Source: an uncultured Actinomycetes bacterium
Lineage (GTDB): Bacteria; Actinomycetota; Acidimicrobiia; Acidimicrobiales; Microtrichaceae
Direction of reading: 5' to 3'
Assembly (NCBI GenBank): GCA_903925745.1
Contig: CAIYGQ010000146.1
Span: forward strand, 1 to 64,000
DNA length: 64,000 nt
This document shows, in pieces, positions 51,032 to 60,200 of this stretch (the stretch's first letter is position 1; every line of letters starts with the position of its first letter). The translations under genes and the position numbers were made by a program. The notes beneath the pieces were generated by a model. It ran no database searches. It was not told the DNA's origin and was given only the letters and a program-made list of their open reading frames with translations.

Positions 51032-53683
51032 GTGTTCCGGATCGCCCTCAAGGACCTGTTCGCACGAAAGCGCCGGCTGGTCACGACCGGCATCGCGGTC
51101 GTCCTCGGGATCGCGTTCCTGACCGGGACGCAGCTCCTGTCGGTCACGCTCAGCGACTCCATCAAGTCGCTCGTCGGCGACGTCTACTCGGGCTTCGACT
51201 CGGTGGTCCGCTCCCCCCGGACCCAGGAGACGCCGTTCGGACAGCCGATCAGGACGCTGGTTCCCGACTCACTGGTCGACGAGGTCGCCGGCGTCGACGG
51301 CGTGCGGGCCGCCGCCGGGGTGGTCGAGTCGCCGGGACCCCAGGTCGTGGGCGACGACGGCAAGGTGCTCGGTGGTGGCTTCGGTCCACCGACGCTCGTC
51401 TACAACTGGATCGACGACGACGCGCTCCGGATCGGCGTCCTTCGCGACGGACGGGCGCCGGGCGCCGACACCGAGGTGGTGATCGACTTCCGGACCGCCG
51501 AGACCCTCGGGAAGCAGCTCGGCGACCAGGTCGACATCGCCACCACCCAGGACGGAGTCCGCGCGTACACCCTCGTGGGCATCAGCGGACTGGGGGACGA
51601 CGGCTCGCAGTCCACCGGCGCCCGGCCGCTGCTGTTCACCACCGCCGAGGCGCAGCGGCTCGTCAACCAACCGGACCAGTTCAACTACGTGGTGGCGGGC
51701 GCCACCGATGGCGAGACGCAGGACCAACTGGCCGGCCGACTGAGCCAGGCGCTCCCCGAGTGGCAGGTGCTGACCGGTGCGGCGTTCACCGCCGAGAGCC
51801 AGGAGCAGATCTCACAGTTCGTCGGAATCCTCGAGATCTTCGTCTCCGTGTTCGGCTGGGTCGCGCTGTTCGTGGCGATCTTCATCATCTACAACACGTT
51901 CTCGATCATCATCACGCAACGGACCCGGGAGACCGCCCTGCTCCGGGCGGTCGGCGCGACCCGACGACAGGTGGTGGTGGCCACGCTGGTCGAGGCGGTC
52001 GTGGTCGGACTGATCGCCGCCGTCCTGGGCCTCCTGGCCGGACTCGCACTCGCCGCCCTGTTGCTGGTCCTGCTCAGCGGGTTCTTCACGATCGCCTCGA
52101 CGACACCCGGACTCACCCCGGGCGTCGTCCTGCTCGCCGTCGGGATCGGCGTCGGGGTGACGGTGCTCTCGGCGGTGATCCCCGCCATCCGCTCCTCCAA
52201 GATCCCTCCGGTGGCGGCCATCGGCGAGGTGTCGCTCGACCGCTCCGGGATCTCCACGTCCCGGAAGGTGTGGGGTGCGCTGCTCATCATCGGTGGGATC
52301 GCGCTGATCGGAACGGGACTCGCCCAGGTCGGACCCAACCCACTGTTCCAGGTGGGTGGTGGCGCCGTCGCCATCCTGATCTCGGTCGCTGTGATCCTGG
52401 GGCCGCTGCTCGCCGCCCCGGTCAGTCGGGTGCTCTCGGCGCCGTTCGCCGCCGGTGGTCGGGTCGCCGGGCGACTCGCCGGGGAGAACGCGGCGCGCAG
52501 CCCCAAGCGCACGGCGGCGACGGCGGCCGCGCTGACGATCGGGGTCACCCTCGTCACCCTGATCGCCGTGGTGGCCTCGTCGATCAAGGCCTCGGCGGAC
52601 GACGCCATCAACCAGTCGGTCCGGGCCGACTTCGTGGTGGCGACCGCCTCGCTCACGTCGTTCGGCGCGATCCCACCGGGTTCCGCCGAGGCGATCCGGG
52701 ACACCCCCGGGGTCGCAGAGGTGAGTCCGGTCCGCTTCACGCTGCTCCGGCTGCTCGACCCGGTCGGGGTGGCCGAGGCGTCCAGCACGCCGACGACCAC
52801 GGTGCCCGCGGGCCAGCTCGGCGCCCCGCCCGATGCACCGGTGGGTCAGGACGACTTCGCGCTCGGGATCGACCCCGCCACCTGGTTCGACGTCGTCGAC
52901 GCCGGCGAGCTCCAGGGGTCCCCCGCCGACCTGGTGGCCGGAACGATGGCGGTCGACAGGAAGTACGCCTCGGACCGGGGCTGGCGGCTCGGCGACCGGA
53001 TCCCCGTGTACTTCGTGGCCACCGGGGTGCAGCAGATCGAGGTGGCGGTCATCTACGACCAACCGCTCGGTCAGGCGGGCATCTGGTTGCCGCTGTCGAC
53101 CTTCGAGCCGAACACCCTCCCGCTGTTCAACGTGGACAACCAGATCTTCGTCACCACCGAGCCGGGCGCCGACACCGCCCAGGTGCAGCGTGACCTGGAC
53201 GCCCGCTTCGCCGACCTGCCGACCGTGCAGGTCCAGGACCTGCAGGAGTACGTCGAGTCGCAGACCGGGCCGATCAACGTGTTCCTGGGCATCGTCTACG
53301 GACTGCTGGGCCTGGCGATCGTCATCGCGCTGATCGGCATCGCCAACACCCTGTCGCTGTCGGTGCTCGAGCGGACCCGGGAGCTGGGCCTGCTCCGCGC
53401 CGTCGGCATGACCCAGCGCCAGTTGAAGCGCACGATCCGCATCGAGGCCGGCATCATCGCGATCTTCGGGACGCTCATGGGGCTGGTCATCGGCATCCTG
53501 TTCGCCATCGCCCTCACGGTCGCGATCGCCGCCGACAACCCCGGCGTGCTGCAGTTCCGCCTGCCGGTGGTCCAGCTCCTCGTGATCGTCGTCGTGGCGG
53601 CCGGTGCGGGCGTGGTGGCCGCCCTGCTGCCGGCCCGACGGGCGGCACGCATGGACGTGCTCGAGGCGGTCTCGTCCACGTGA
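51032..53683 (+). CDS. FtsX-family ABC permease (fused two-module type)
   Basis: 883 residues. An N-terminal membrane helix (GIAVVLGIAFLTGTQLLSVT) precedes a MacB-like periplasmic domain (about 45-255). The first FtsX helix bundle (about 260-400) is followed by a second copy: another helix, an extracytoplasmic domain (about 535-740) and a final FtsX bundle with RTRELGLLRAVGMTQRQLK near the C-terminus. The first bundle has the equivalent TRETALLRAVGATRRQV. The fused two-module layout is common in Gram-positive MacB-like exporters. The GTG lies 5 bp after the ATPase stop, and the PPOX gene overlaps its stop (GTGA). Confidence 0.93.
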   Translation: MFRIALKDLFARKRRLVTTGIAVVLGIAFLTGTQLLSVTLSDSIKSLVGDVYSGFDSVVRSPRTQETPFGQPIRTLVPDSLVDEVAGVDGVRAAAGVVESPGPQVVGDDGKVLGGGFGPPTLVYNWIDDDALRIGVLRDGRAPGADTEVVIDFRTAETLGKQLGDQVDIATTQDGVRAYTLVGISGLGDDGSQSTGARPLLFTTAEAQRLVNQPDQFNYVVAGATDGETQDQLAGRLSQALPEWQVLTGAAFTAESQEQISQFVGILEIFVSVFGWVALFVAIFIIYNTFSIIITQRTRETALLRAVGATRRQVVVATLVEAVVVGLIAAVLGLLAGLALAALLLVLLSGFFTIASTTPGLTPGVVLLAVGIGVGVTVLSAVIPAIRSSKIPPVAAIGEVSLDRSGISTSRKVWGALLIIGGIALIGTGLAQVGPNPLFQVGGGAVAILISVAVILGPLLAAPVSRVLSAPFAAGGRVAGRLAGENAARSPKRTAATAAALTIGVTLVTLIAVVASSIKASADDAINQSVRADFVVATASLTSFGAIPPGSAEAIRDTPGVAEVSPVRFTLLRLLDPVGVAEASSTPTTTVPAGQLGAPPDAPVGQDDFALGIDPATWFDVVDAGELQGSPADLVAGTMAVDRKYASDRGWRLGDRIPVYFVATGVQQIEVAVIYDQPLGQAGIWLPLSTFEPNTLPLFNVDNQIFVTTEPGADTAQVQRDLDARFADLPTVQVQDLQEYVESQTGPINVFLGIVYGLLGLAIVIALIGIANTLSLSVLERTRELGLLRAVGMTQRQLKRTIRIEAGIIAIFGTLMGLVIGILFAIALTVAIAADNPGVLQFRLPVVQLLVIVVVAAGAGVVAALLPARRAARMDVLEAVSST

Positions 53684-54069
53684 GCCTGGACCCTGCGGCC
53701 CCGGGCGATGGGGTCCTCGAGTTCCTGCGGGAGCGGCACCTGGCGACGCTCACGACGCTGCGCGCCGACGGCTCGCCCCACGTGGTGCCCGTCGGCTTCG
53801 GCTACGACCCCGACGAACGGCTGGTGCGCATCATCACCATCGACGGCTCACAGAAGGTGGCCAACGCGACACGAGGCGGTCGGGCGGCGGTGTCCCAGGT
53901 GGACGGCGGCCGCTGGCTGACGCTGGAGGGCGAGATCACCACCACCGACGATCCGGCACGGGTGGCGGCCGCCGAGGCGGCCTACGGGGAGCGCTACGGC
54001 ACCCCGGGTGAGCGGGCCGATCGGGTCGCACTGGAGATCCGGGTCGACCGGATCCTCGGCCGGGCCTGA
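53680..54069 (+). CDS. PPOX-class F420-dependent oxidoreductase
   Basis: 129-residue split-barrel protein of the pyridoxamine-phosphate-oxidase-like family, F420-binding branch. Seen: LEFLRERHLATLTTLRADGSPHVVPVGF near the N-terminus, VRIITIDGSQKVANATRGGRAAVSQVDGGRWLTLEGEITTT, and the closing LEIRVDRILGRA. Actinobacterial members reduce diverse small molecules with F420H2. The GTG start overlaps the permease stop by 4 nt, so it is co-translated with the ABC exporter, an unexplained link. It also lies next to the convergent SdpI-like gene (6-bp gap). Confidence 0.88.
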   Translation: MSLDPAAPGDGVLEFLRERHLATLTTLRADGSPHVVPVGFGYDPDERLVRIITIDGSQKVANATRGGRAAVSQVDGGRWLTLEGEITTTDDPARVAAAEAAYGERYGTPGERADRVALEIRVDRILGRA

Positions 54070-54075
54070 ACCGGC

Positions 54076-54420
54076 TCAGCCGTCGAGCCGGGCGACCGCG
54101 GCCCTGGCCCGGCGGGTGCCGACCAGCTGCCCTCCGACGGAACCGAGGACGGCCACCAGCAGGCCGATGGTGCCGATCGGCGGGTCGATCCCACCGGCCA
54201 GGATCACCAGTCCCCCCAGGATCGAGATCGCCCCGCCGACCCCGACGGCGCCGGCGAGCTCCTGGTGGGCCTCGGTCCAGGCCTCAGGAGAGGTCCGGGC
54301 CCACGCGGCGCGGATGCCCCAGATGCTGCCGTACTTCAGCTGGCGCTGCGATCCCCTCCAGGCCAGCCAGAGCCAGGACGCACCGATGCCGATCCACAGG
54401 GAGCCGATGACGACGGTCAC
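54076..54420 (-). CDS. SdpI-family small membrane protein
   Basis: 114 residues with three or four membrane helices (VVIGSLWIGIGASWLWLAWRG, GAVGVGGAISILGGLVILAGG, GTIGLLVAVLGSVGGQLVGTR). The cytoplasmic stretch GIRAAWARTSPEAWTEAHQELAG matches the SdpI hallmark (RTxxTxxSxExWxxAHxxAG), known from the B. subtilis immunity protein against the SdpC toxin. Many actinobacteria carry such proteins without an sdpC partner, and no toxin gene is adjacent. It begins at a GTG 3 bp after the NTF2-like gene, so the two are co-transcribed. Confidence 0.75.
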   Translation of the reverse strand: MTVVIGSLWIGIGASWLWLAWRGSQRQLKYGSIWGIRAAWARTSPEAWTEAHQELAGAVGVGGAISILGGLVILAGGIDPPIGTIGLLVAVLGSVGGQLVGTRRARAAVARLDG

Positions 54421-54423
54421 GAC

Positions 54424-54810
54424 TCAGACCTCGACCACACGGATGTCGGCGGCGGTCCAGTAGGCGCGCATGTCGGTGATCAGTCCGTCCTCTCCGAAGG
54501 TGAACACATCGATGATGTCGACCTCGTAGACCGACCCGGCGATGTGGGACCGGGCCCGAAGCGGCACGGCGGCCCACTGTCCGACCGCCCGCACCGGGCC
54601 CGTGGCCCGCAACTCCATCGAGTCGAGCGAGGCGTGCGTCGTGGCGAAGAACGCGCGCACGGCGTCACGCCCGTGGTGCTCGGGGGCGTCGACCGGGTCG
54701 GCGAGCACGGCGTCGGGGGCGAACAACGCGGCGATGGCCTCGACGTCACCCGCCGTGTGCGCCTCGGTGTAGCGCCGGACGGTCTCGGTCATCTCATCGG
54801 GTGTCGGCAT
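54424..54810 (-). CDS. NTF2-like (SnoaL/ketosteroid isomerase-type) protein
   Basis: 128-residue cone-shaped NTF2-like fold: helices ETVRRYTEAHTAGDVEAIAALFAPDAVLADPV, then HHGRDAVRAFFATTH and a beta sheet ending VYEVDIIDVFTFGEDGLITDMRAYW. This resembles steroid delta-isomerase and SnoaL-like domains, with an Asp in LADPVDAP near the position used by isomerases. The superfamily is catalytically diverse and includes non-enzymes, so no reaction is assigned. The gene begins at an ATG (54810) and runs into the SdpI-like gene with a 3-bp gap. Confidence 0.83.
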   Translation of the reverse strand: MPTPDEMTETVRRYTEAHTAGDVEAIAALFAPDAVLADPVDAPEHHGRDAVRAFFATTHASLDSMELRATGPVRAVGQWAAVPLRARSHIAGSVYEVDIIDVFTFGEDGLITDMRAYWTAADIRVVEV

Positions 54811-54854
54811 CGCCGCATGGTAGACGGCACCCGGTTGGGGAAGGAGCGGGGTGG

Positions 54855-55496
54855 TCAGGCCGACGCCGCAGCGGTGATCTCCTCGACGGAGGCACCGCCG
54901 GGCCAGCGCTCCACGACCTGGCCGTCGCGGATCATGAGCAGGTACGGCTGCGCCGGCACCCCGAAGGCGTTCCACGCGTCGGTGTCCTCGGCCCACAGGA
55001 GCGGGAAGCTGCGTACTGCCGTGTCGGTCCGGAACTCCCGGGCCGCCCCCAGGTCGTCGAGCGCGCCGACGCCGACGACACGGAGTCCGTTCGGCGGCTG
55101 CTGGGCGAGGTCCTCCAGCACCGGCGCCTCCGACCGGCACGTCGAGCAGAACGGGGCCCAGAAGAACGCCAGCACCGGCGTGCCCGGGGGTGCGCTCAAC
55201 GCGTCGGCCAGGGCGACCTCGCCACCGGCGGTCAGGTCCTCCATCCGGATGTCGGTCAGGTCCACACCGTCCACCGGTCCCGACGTGGCGGGCACGGTGG
55301 ACGGGACGCCCGCATCGATCCCGGCGGCGTCCGACGGTTCCGTCGGGGCCGGGGTCGACCCGGCAGCGCCCGAGGCGGAACCGGGATCCCCAGCGCCGCC
55401 GCACGCCGCGGCCAGCAGGCCGATCGAGGCGATGCCCACCGCCGCCAGTCGACGGGCGCTCGTGAACCGGACGGTGGGTGGGGCCTGGACTCGCAC
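54855..55496 (-). CDS. Thioredoxin-like lipoprotein (TlpA/redoxin type)
   Basis: 213 residues. A basic N-terminus and hydrophobic helix ending LAAACGGAG resemble a lipoprotein signal, with the Cys as lipidation site, although the lipobox is imperfect (AAAC). A Ser/Pro/Ala-rich linker follows (about 45-90), then a thioredoxin fold with FWAPFCSTCRSEAP, a CxxC active site (Cys-Ser-Thr-Cys), and cis-Pro region GVPAQPYLLMIRDG. It should be anchored outside the membrane and reduce or shuffle protein disulfides. The GTG start at 55496 is preceded by TTGACT. Nei lies 8 bp upstream on the same strand. Confidence 0.85.
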   Translation of the reverse strand: MRVQAPPTVRFTSARRLAAVGIASIGLLAAACGGAGDPGSASGAAGSTPAPTEPSDAAGIDAGVPSTVPATSGPVDGVDLTDIRMEDLTAGGEVALADALSAPPGTPVLAFFWAPFCSTCRSEAPVLEDLAQQPPNGLRVVGVGALDDLGAAREFRTDTAVRSFPLLWAEDTDAWNAFGVPAQPYLLMIRDGQVVERWPGGASVEEITAAASA

Positions 55497-55504
55497 GTGG
55501 AGAG

Positions 55505-56305
55505 TCAACCACGCACCGGGTCGGGCTGGCAGCGCGGGCACCAGTAGGCCACCCGGGCCAGGGTCCCACCGACCCGGGAGCGGACCGGGGTTCCGCAGCG
55601 TCGACACGGCTCTCCCCGACGCCCGTACACGGCGAGTCCCCCGGGCACCGTGGTCCGCCGGCCGGGGCCCAGGTTGGCGCGGAGCTGTCGGCCCGCCCGC
55701 TCGACGAGACGCCGGCGGGTCCCGGCGTCCACCTGCTCCAGTGGGGTCCACGGGTGGACGTGTTCGGCCCAGCAGACCTCGGATCGGTAGACGTTGCCGA
55801 CACCGCACGCCACCCGCTGGTCCAGGAGCACGTCACCGATCGGCGTGTCACCCCGGATCCCCGACATCCGCTCGACGCAGGACTCGACCACCTCGGGCGC
55901 CGCCGAGTCGTCCAGGCAGAGGTCCGGGCCGAGGTGCGACAGCGGACCGACCGATCCGGACAGACGGTCCGTGGCAACGAGTTCGACGATCGGCGCCGAG
56001 AAGCAGAGCGCATCCCAGTCCGCCACGCCGACCCGGGCCCGCAGCAGGTGGCGCGGCCTGCGCCAACGCTCGCCCGGCCGGGCCAGGTGCCACGACCCGG
56101 TCATCCGCAGGTGGGTGCGGAGACTCAGGCCCCCGTCGAAGTCGACCAGCAGGTGCTTGCCGACGGCCCGGACGGCCGTGACGGTCTCACCGGGGACGGG
56201 CACCGGTACCGCTGATCGCGGCACCTCGACCGCGACGACCGGTCGGCCCACGAGCGCCGGGCGGAGCCGGTCGGCGGTCCGGTGGAGGGTGTCGCCTTCG
56301 GGCAC
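55505..56305 (-). CDS. Fpg/Nei-family DNA glycosylase (endonuclease VIII-like)
   Basis: 266 residues. Pro2 and Glu3 (MPEGDTLHR) are the catalytic N-terminus after Met removal. VGKHLLVDF supplies the conserved Lys, and GNVYRSEVCW is the helix-two-turn-helix. A C-terminal zinc finger of the C4 type is visible (CRRCGTPVRSRVGGTLARVAYWCPRC). PEGDT rather than PELPE at the N-terminus places it in the Nei branch, for oxidised pyrimidines. It shares a minus-strand cluster with the SDR upstream (15-bp gap) and the thioredoxin-like gene downstream. Confidence 0.93.
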   Translation of the reverse strand: MPEGDTLHRTADRLRPALVGRPVVAVEVPRSAVPVPVPGETVTAVRAVGKHLLVDFDGGLSLRTHLRMTGSWHLARPGERWRRPRHLLRARVGVADWDALCFSAPIVELVATDRLSGSVGPLSHLGPDLCLDDSAAPEVVESCVERMSGIRGDTPIGDVLLDQRVACGVGNVYRSEVCWAEHVHPWTPLEQVDAGTRRRLVERAGRQLRANLGPGRRTTVPGGLAVYGRRGEPCRRCGTPVRSRVGGTLARVAYWCPRCQPDPVRG

Positions 56306-56320
56306 GCCGGTCCGCGCCGC

Positions 56321-57163
56321 CTACTTCTGGAGCGCCCCGGCGTCGACCGGGATCGTCGACCCGGTCACGTACCGGGCCTCGTCGGAGGCCAGGAACATCA
56401 CGACGCTCGTGACGTCGTCGGGCTCGATCCAGGGGACATCCATCGGCTGCATCTCACGCAGGAACTCCGCGGCCTCGTCGACGCCGGGATCGGGCAGGTC
56501 CATGCGGACGAGCTTGGGGAACACGTCGTTGAGGATCATGGGTGTGCCCACCGAGGTCGGGTGCACGCTGTTGACCCGGATCTGGTTCGGCGCCAGTTCG
56601 AGCGCCAGCGACCGCATGAGCCCGACGACTCCGTGCTTCGCCGCGTTGTACGCAGGCGCCCCGTAGAACCCCTTGAGACCGGCCGTCGACGAGGTGATGA
56701 CCACCGCGCCGCCCTCATTGCGCTCGACCATCGTCCGGATGCCCGCCTTGACCGTGTGGAACACCCCCGTCAGGTTGACGTCGATCGTCTCGTTCCAGCT
56801 GTCGGTGGACACGAACTGCACCGGCATCGGGGCGTAGGTGCCCGCGTTGGCGAGCACGACGTCGATCCGACCGAACCGCTCCAGGCCGGCCCGGGCGACG
56901 CGCTTGACGGCGTCCCAGTCGCGGGCGTCGGCCACCTCGGCGTGCATCGCCCCCCCGGCCTGCTCGACGAGGCGCACCGTCTCGGCCAGGTCGTCCTCGG
57001 TCGCCAGCGGGTACGGGGCGTGCTCCAGGTCGTGGCACAGGTCGAAGCCGACGATGTGCGCACCCTCCTCCGCGAAGCGGACCGCGTGGTTGCGGCCCTG
57101 TCCCCGGGCGACGCCGGAGATGAACACCACCCGGTCCTCGAAACGACGGTTGCGGTCGGTCAT
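56321..57163 (-). CDS. Mycofactocin-coupled SDR family oxidoreductase
   Basis: 280 residues. The glycine motif reads SGVARGQGRNHAV (17-28), where the Gln of RGQG is typical of the mycofactocin-associated SDR group, together with an insertion after strand 2 (CHDLEHAPYPLATEDDLAETVRLVE). LANAG, the AYNAAKHG active site (Tyr and Lys), VNSVHPTSVGTPMI and WIEPDDVTSVVMFLASDEARYVTGSTIPVDAG follow. Such enzymes hold NADH tightly and hand electrons to mycofactocin, and act on alcohols or sterol-like substrates. TACCGT (57176-57171, minus) ends 7 nt before the ATG. The mycofactocin biosynthesis genes are not in this window. Confidence 0.87.
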   Translation of the reverse strand: MTDRNRRFEDRVVFISGVARGQGRNHAVRFAEEGAHIVGFDLCHDLEHAPYPLATEDDLAETVRLVEQAGGAMHAEVADARDWDAVKRVARAGLERFGRIDVVLANAGTYAPMPVQFVSTDSWNETIDVNLTGVFHTVKAGIRTMVERNEGGAVVITSSTAGLKGFYGAPAYNAAKHGVVGLMRSLALELAPNQIRVNSVHPTSVGTPMILNDVFPKLVRMDLPDPGVDEAAEFLREMQPMDVPWIEPDDVTSVVMFLASDEARYVTGSTIPVDAGALQK

Positions 57164-57170
57164 CCCTCCG

Positions 57171-57176
57171 ACGGTA
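57171..57176 (-). promoter_or_regulatory. -10 hexamer of leaderless mycofactocin-type SDR gene
   Basis: TACCGT on the minus strand, 7 nt before the ATG at 57163. GGAGGG directly abuts the ATG and is too close to act as a ribosome binding site. Confidence 0.5.
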
Positions 57177-57229
57177 TCCGCTGGCCGGGTCGGCGGCCGA
57201 GGCGACGGTTCACGATCCGAGCGACGGCG

Positions 57230-60200
57230 TCACGATCCGAACGACAGGCCGGCGTAGCCGTCGACGAAGCCGGCCCCGCGGAGGGCCTCCGCCCACGGGG
57301 ACCCGGTCGCCGGGAGTCCGTCGACCGTCTCGAGTCGCAGCCGACCGAGCCGGCCGGATCGCACGAGCCCGGTGAGCGCGTCCGCCCACACCGCCGGAGC
57401 GACCGTCGGATCGGCGGGATCGTCGAGGACGAGCAACCGTCGACCACCGCGCTCGACGAAGACCCGGAGCGCACCGTCGACGAGGACCACCCAGGCCCCC
57501 ACCGAACGGGACGGCCCCCGGCGGTCCCCCGGAGGCTGCCCCTCGATGCGGGGCCACGGGAGCGCCGCCCCGTAGGGCTGGGCCGGATCGACCGCGGACA
57601 GGGCGAGCACCTCGGGTCGACGCCGGTCGGGTGCCGGCATCCCCCGGAGCAGGTCGACGGCGCCGGGGAGCGCGAACTGGGCGGCCCCGAGCCCCTCCAC
57701 GAAGTAGCCGCGCCGTACCTGCCCCCGCTCCTCCAGCGTCCGCAGGACCGGGTAGACACCGGCGAACCCGCCCGTCACCCCCTCGGCGAGCGGCATCTCC
57801 CGGGTGACGATCCCGTAGCGCTCCAGCAACTGCGTCGCCCGCACGAGCGCCCGCTCGGTCGCGTTCGGTACGGGCTCGAGGAGCGGCGCCGTGAGCGACC
57901 AGCGGCCGGCGCCGGCGGGCGGGCCCTCCCGGCGGATGCTCCGGAGCGACGGACCGATCCGACCCGACGGAGCGGGGCGACGCCGCCGCGGCGTGCCCGC
58001 GACGCGGGCCCGCAGCGCCACGAGTGAGTCGTTGGTGACCTCTCCGTTCCACACCAGGTCCCAGAGCGCCTCGAGCACCTCGTCCTGGGTGGCCGAGCCG
58101 ACCGCGGACGTGGCTGCGGCCAACAGATCGGGGAAGAACGACGCCCCCCGGAGCGACAGCTCGTCGCGGATCGCCGCGTGCAGCCCGCGGTCGGGACCGC
58201 CGATGGGGTCGGCCGGCGCGTCGACGAGCGATGCGGCCTGGTCGCGCCACACCAGCCGGACCCGACCGTCACTCGCCCCCAGCGCCCCGGCACCGATCCA
58301 GACGAGCGACCCGCTGGCACACCACTCGTCGAGCGTCGCGCCGACGGGCCCACCGGAACGGACCGCGAGGACCTCCGACTCGAGCAGCGAGGCCGGGATC
58401 GCCGCACCCTGGAGCGCGCCCACGGCGTCCGCGAGCGCCGCCGTGCCGCGTCCGCCGACGCCCTGCCACCGGGGCAGGAAGGCGCCGAGCGCGGTCCCCT
58501 CGAGGGGGGCGGCCTGGTCGCGCAGGGCGGCCAGCGACCGACGCCGGATCCTCCGGAGCACGTCGACGTCACACCACTCCGGCACCGCCAACCCCGGGGT
58601 GAAGTCACCGTCCACCACCCGACGCCGGTCCCGCAGGTCCCGGAGCACCAGGTCGACGACCTCGTTGCGTACGCCCAGCCGGTCGGCCACCTGGGCCGTG
58701 GTGAAGGGGCCGTGGGTCCGTGCGTGGCGTTCGACCAGGTCGGCCAGCGCGGTCGGTACGTCGGCCACGTCGACGGCAGGGAGGCCGGCCGGGACGACCA
58801 CACCCAGCGCGTCGCGCAGCCGACCGGCATCCGAGGCCGCCGCCACCTGCGCGACCCCACCGATGGTGACGACGATCGCCCGGCGCTGGTCGACCAGGTC
58901 GGCGACCCACCCGTCGACGGTGGCCTGGTCGACGGTCGTGCGGGCCGTCAGGTCGTCCAGCGGGACCGGTCCCACGGTGCGCACCAGGTCGGCGAGGTCC
59001 TCCTCGTCCCGGACGCGACGGTCCTCGGCCAACCACTGCAGCTCGGCGTCGACCTGCGCCACGACCTCGGCGTCGAGCAGATCCCGCAGCTCCTCGGTGC
59101 CGAGCAGGTCCCGGAGCAGCTCGCGGTCCAGGGTGAGCGCCGCCGCTCGCCGCTCGGCCAGCGGGGCGTCCCCGGAGTACATGAACAACGACACCCACCC
59201 GAACAGCAGCGACCGGGCGAAGGGCGACGGCACGGCGGTCTCGACCGGTACGACCCGGATGGTCCGGGAGCGGACCTCACCCAGCACCCGCCGCAGCGCG
59301 GCCAGGTCGTAGGTGTCGGCGCAGCACTCCCTCGTCGCCTCCAACAGGATCGGGAACGACGGGTAGCGGGATGCGACAGCGAGCAGGTCGCCGGCACGTT
59401 GGCGCTGCTGCCACAGGGGTGTGCGCCGGTCGGGTCGACGACGCGGGAGCAGGAGCGCCCGGGCGGCGCACTCCCGGAACCTCGCCGCGAACACACCGGT
59501 CGTGGGCAGGACGGCCAGCAGCTCCGCCTCGACCTCGTCGGGATCGGGGCACAACAGGTCGACGGGCACCTCGGATGCGGCCTCGGGGAGCCGCACCACG
59601 ATGCCGTCGTCCCCACACAGGACCTCGACGGCGAGCGCGTCGCCACCGAGGTCGTCGAAGTGGGCGGCGAGCCGGGACTGCAGCACGGTGGCCCACGGGG
59701 CGTGGACGCGGGCACCGAACGGCGAGTGCAGGCAGATCCGCCAGTCGCCGAGCTCGTCGCGGAAGCGTTCGACCACGACCGTCCGGTCGTCGGGCACGAC
59801 CCCGGTGGAGTCGGCCTGCTCCTGCAGGTAGGCGACGACGTTGGTGGCGGCCCGCTCGTCGAGGGCGCCGCCGGCGACCAACGACGCCACCGCCTCGTCG
59901 GTGTCGAGCGACCGGACGCGCCGGATGAACCCGCCCACCGCCCGCCCGAGTTCGGCGGCGCGGCCCGGACCGTCACCGTGCCAGAACGGCATCCGCCCCG
60001 GCCGACCGGGGGCGGGGACGACGACGACCCGCTCGTGGGTGATGTCCTCGATCCGCCACGAGGACGCACCCAGCAGGAACACCTCGCCGACGCGCGACTC
60101 GTGCACCATCTCCTCGTCCAGCTCGCCGACGCGGGTGCCGTCGGGCAGGAACACCCCGTACAGCCCGCGGTCCGGGATCGTGCCACCGGAGGTGACCGCG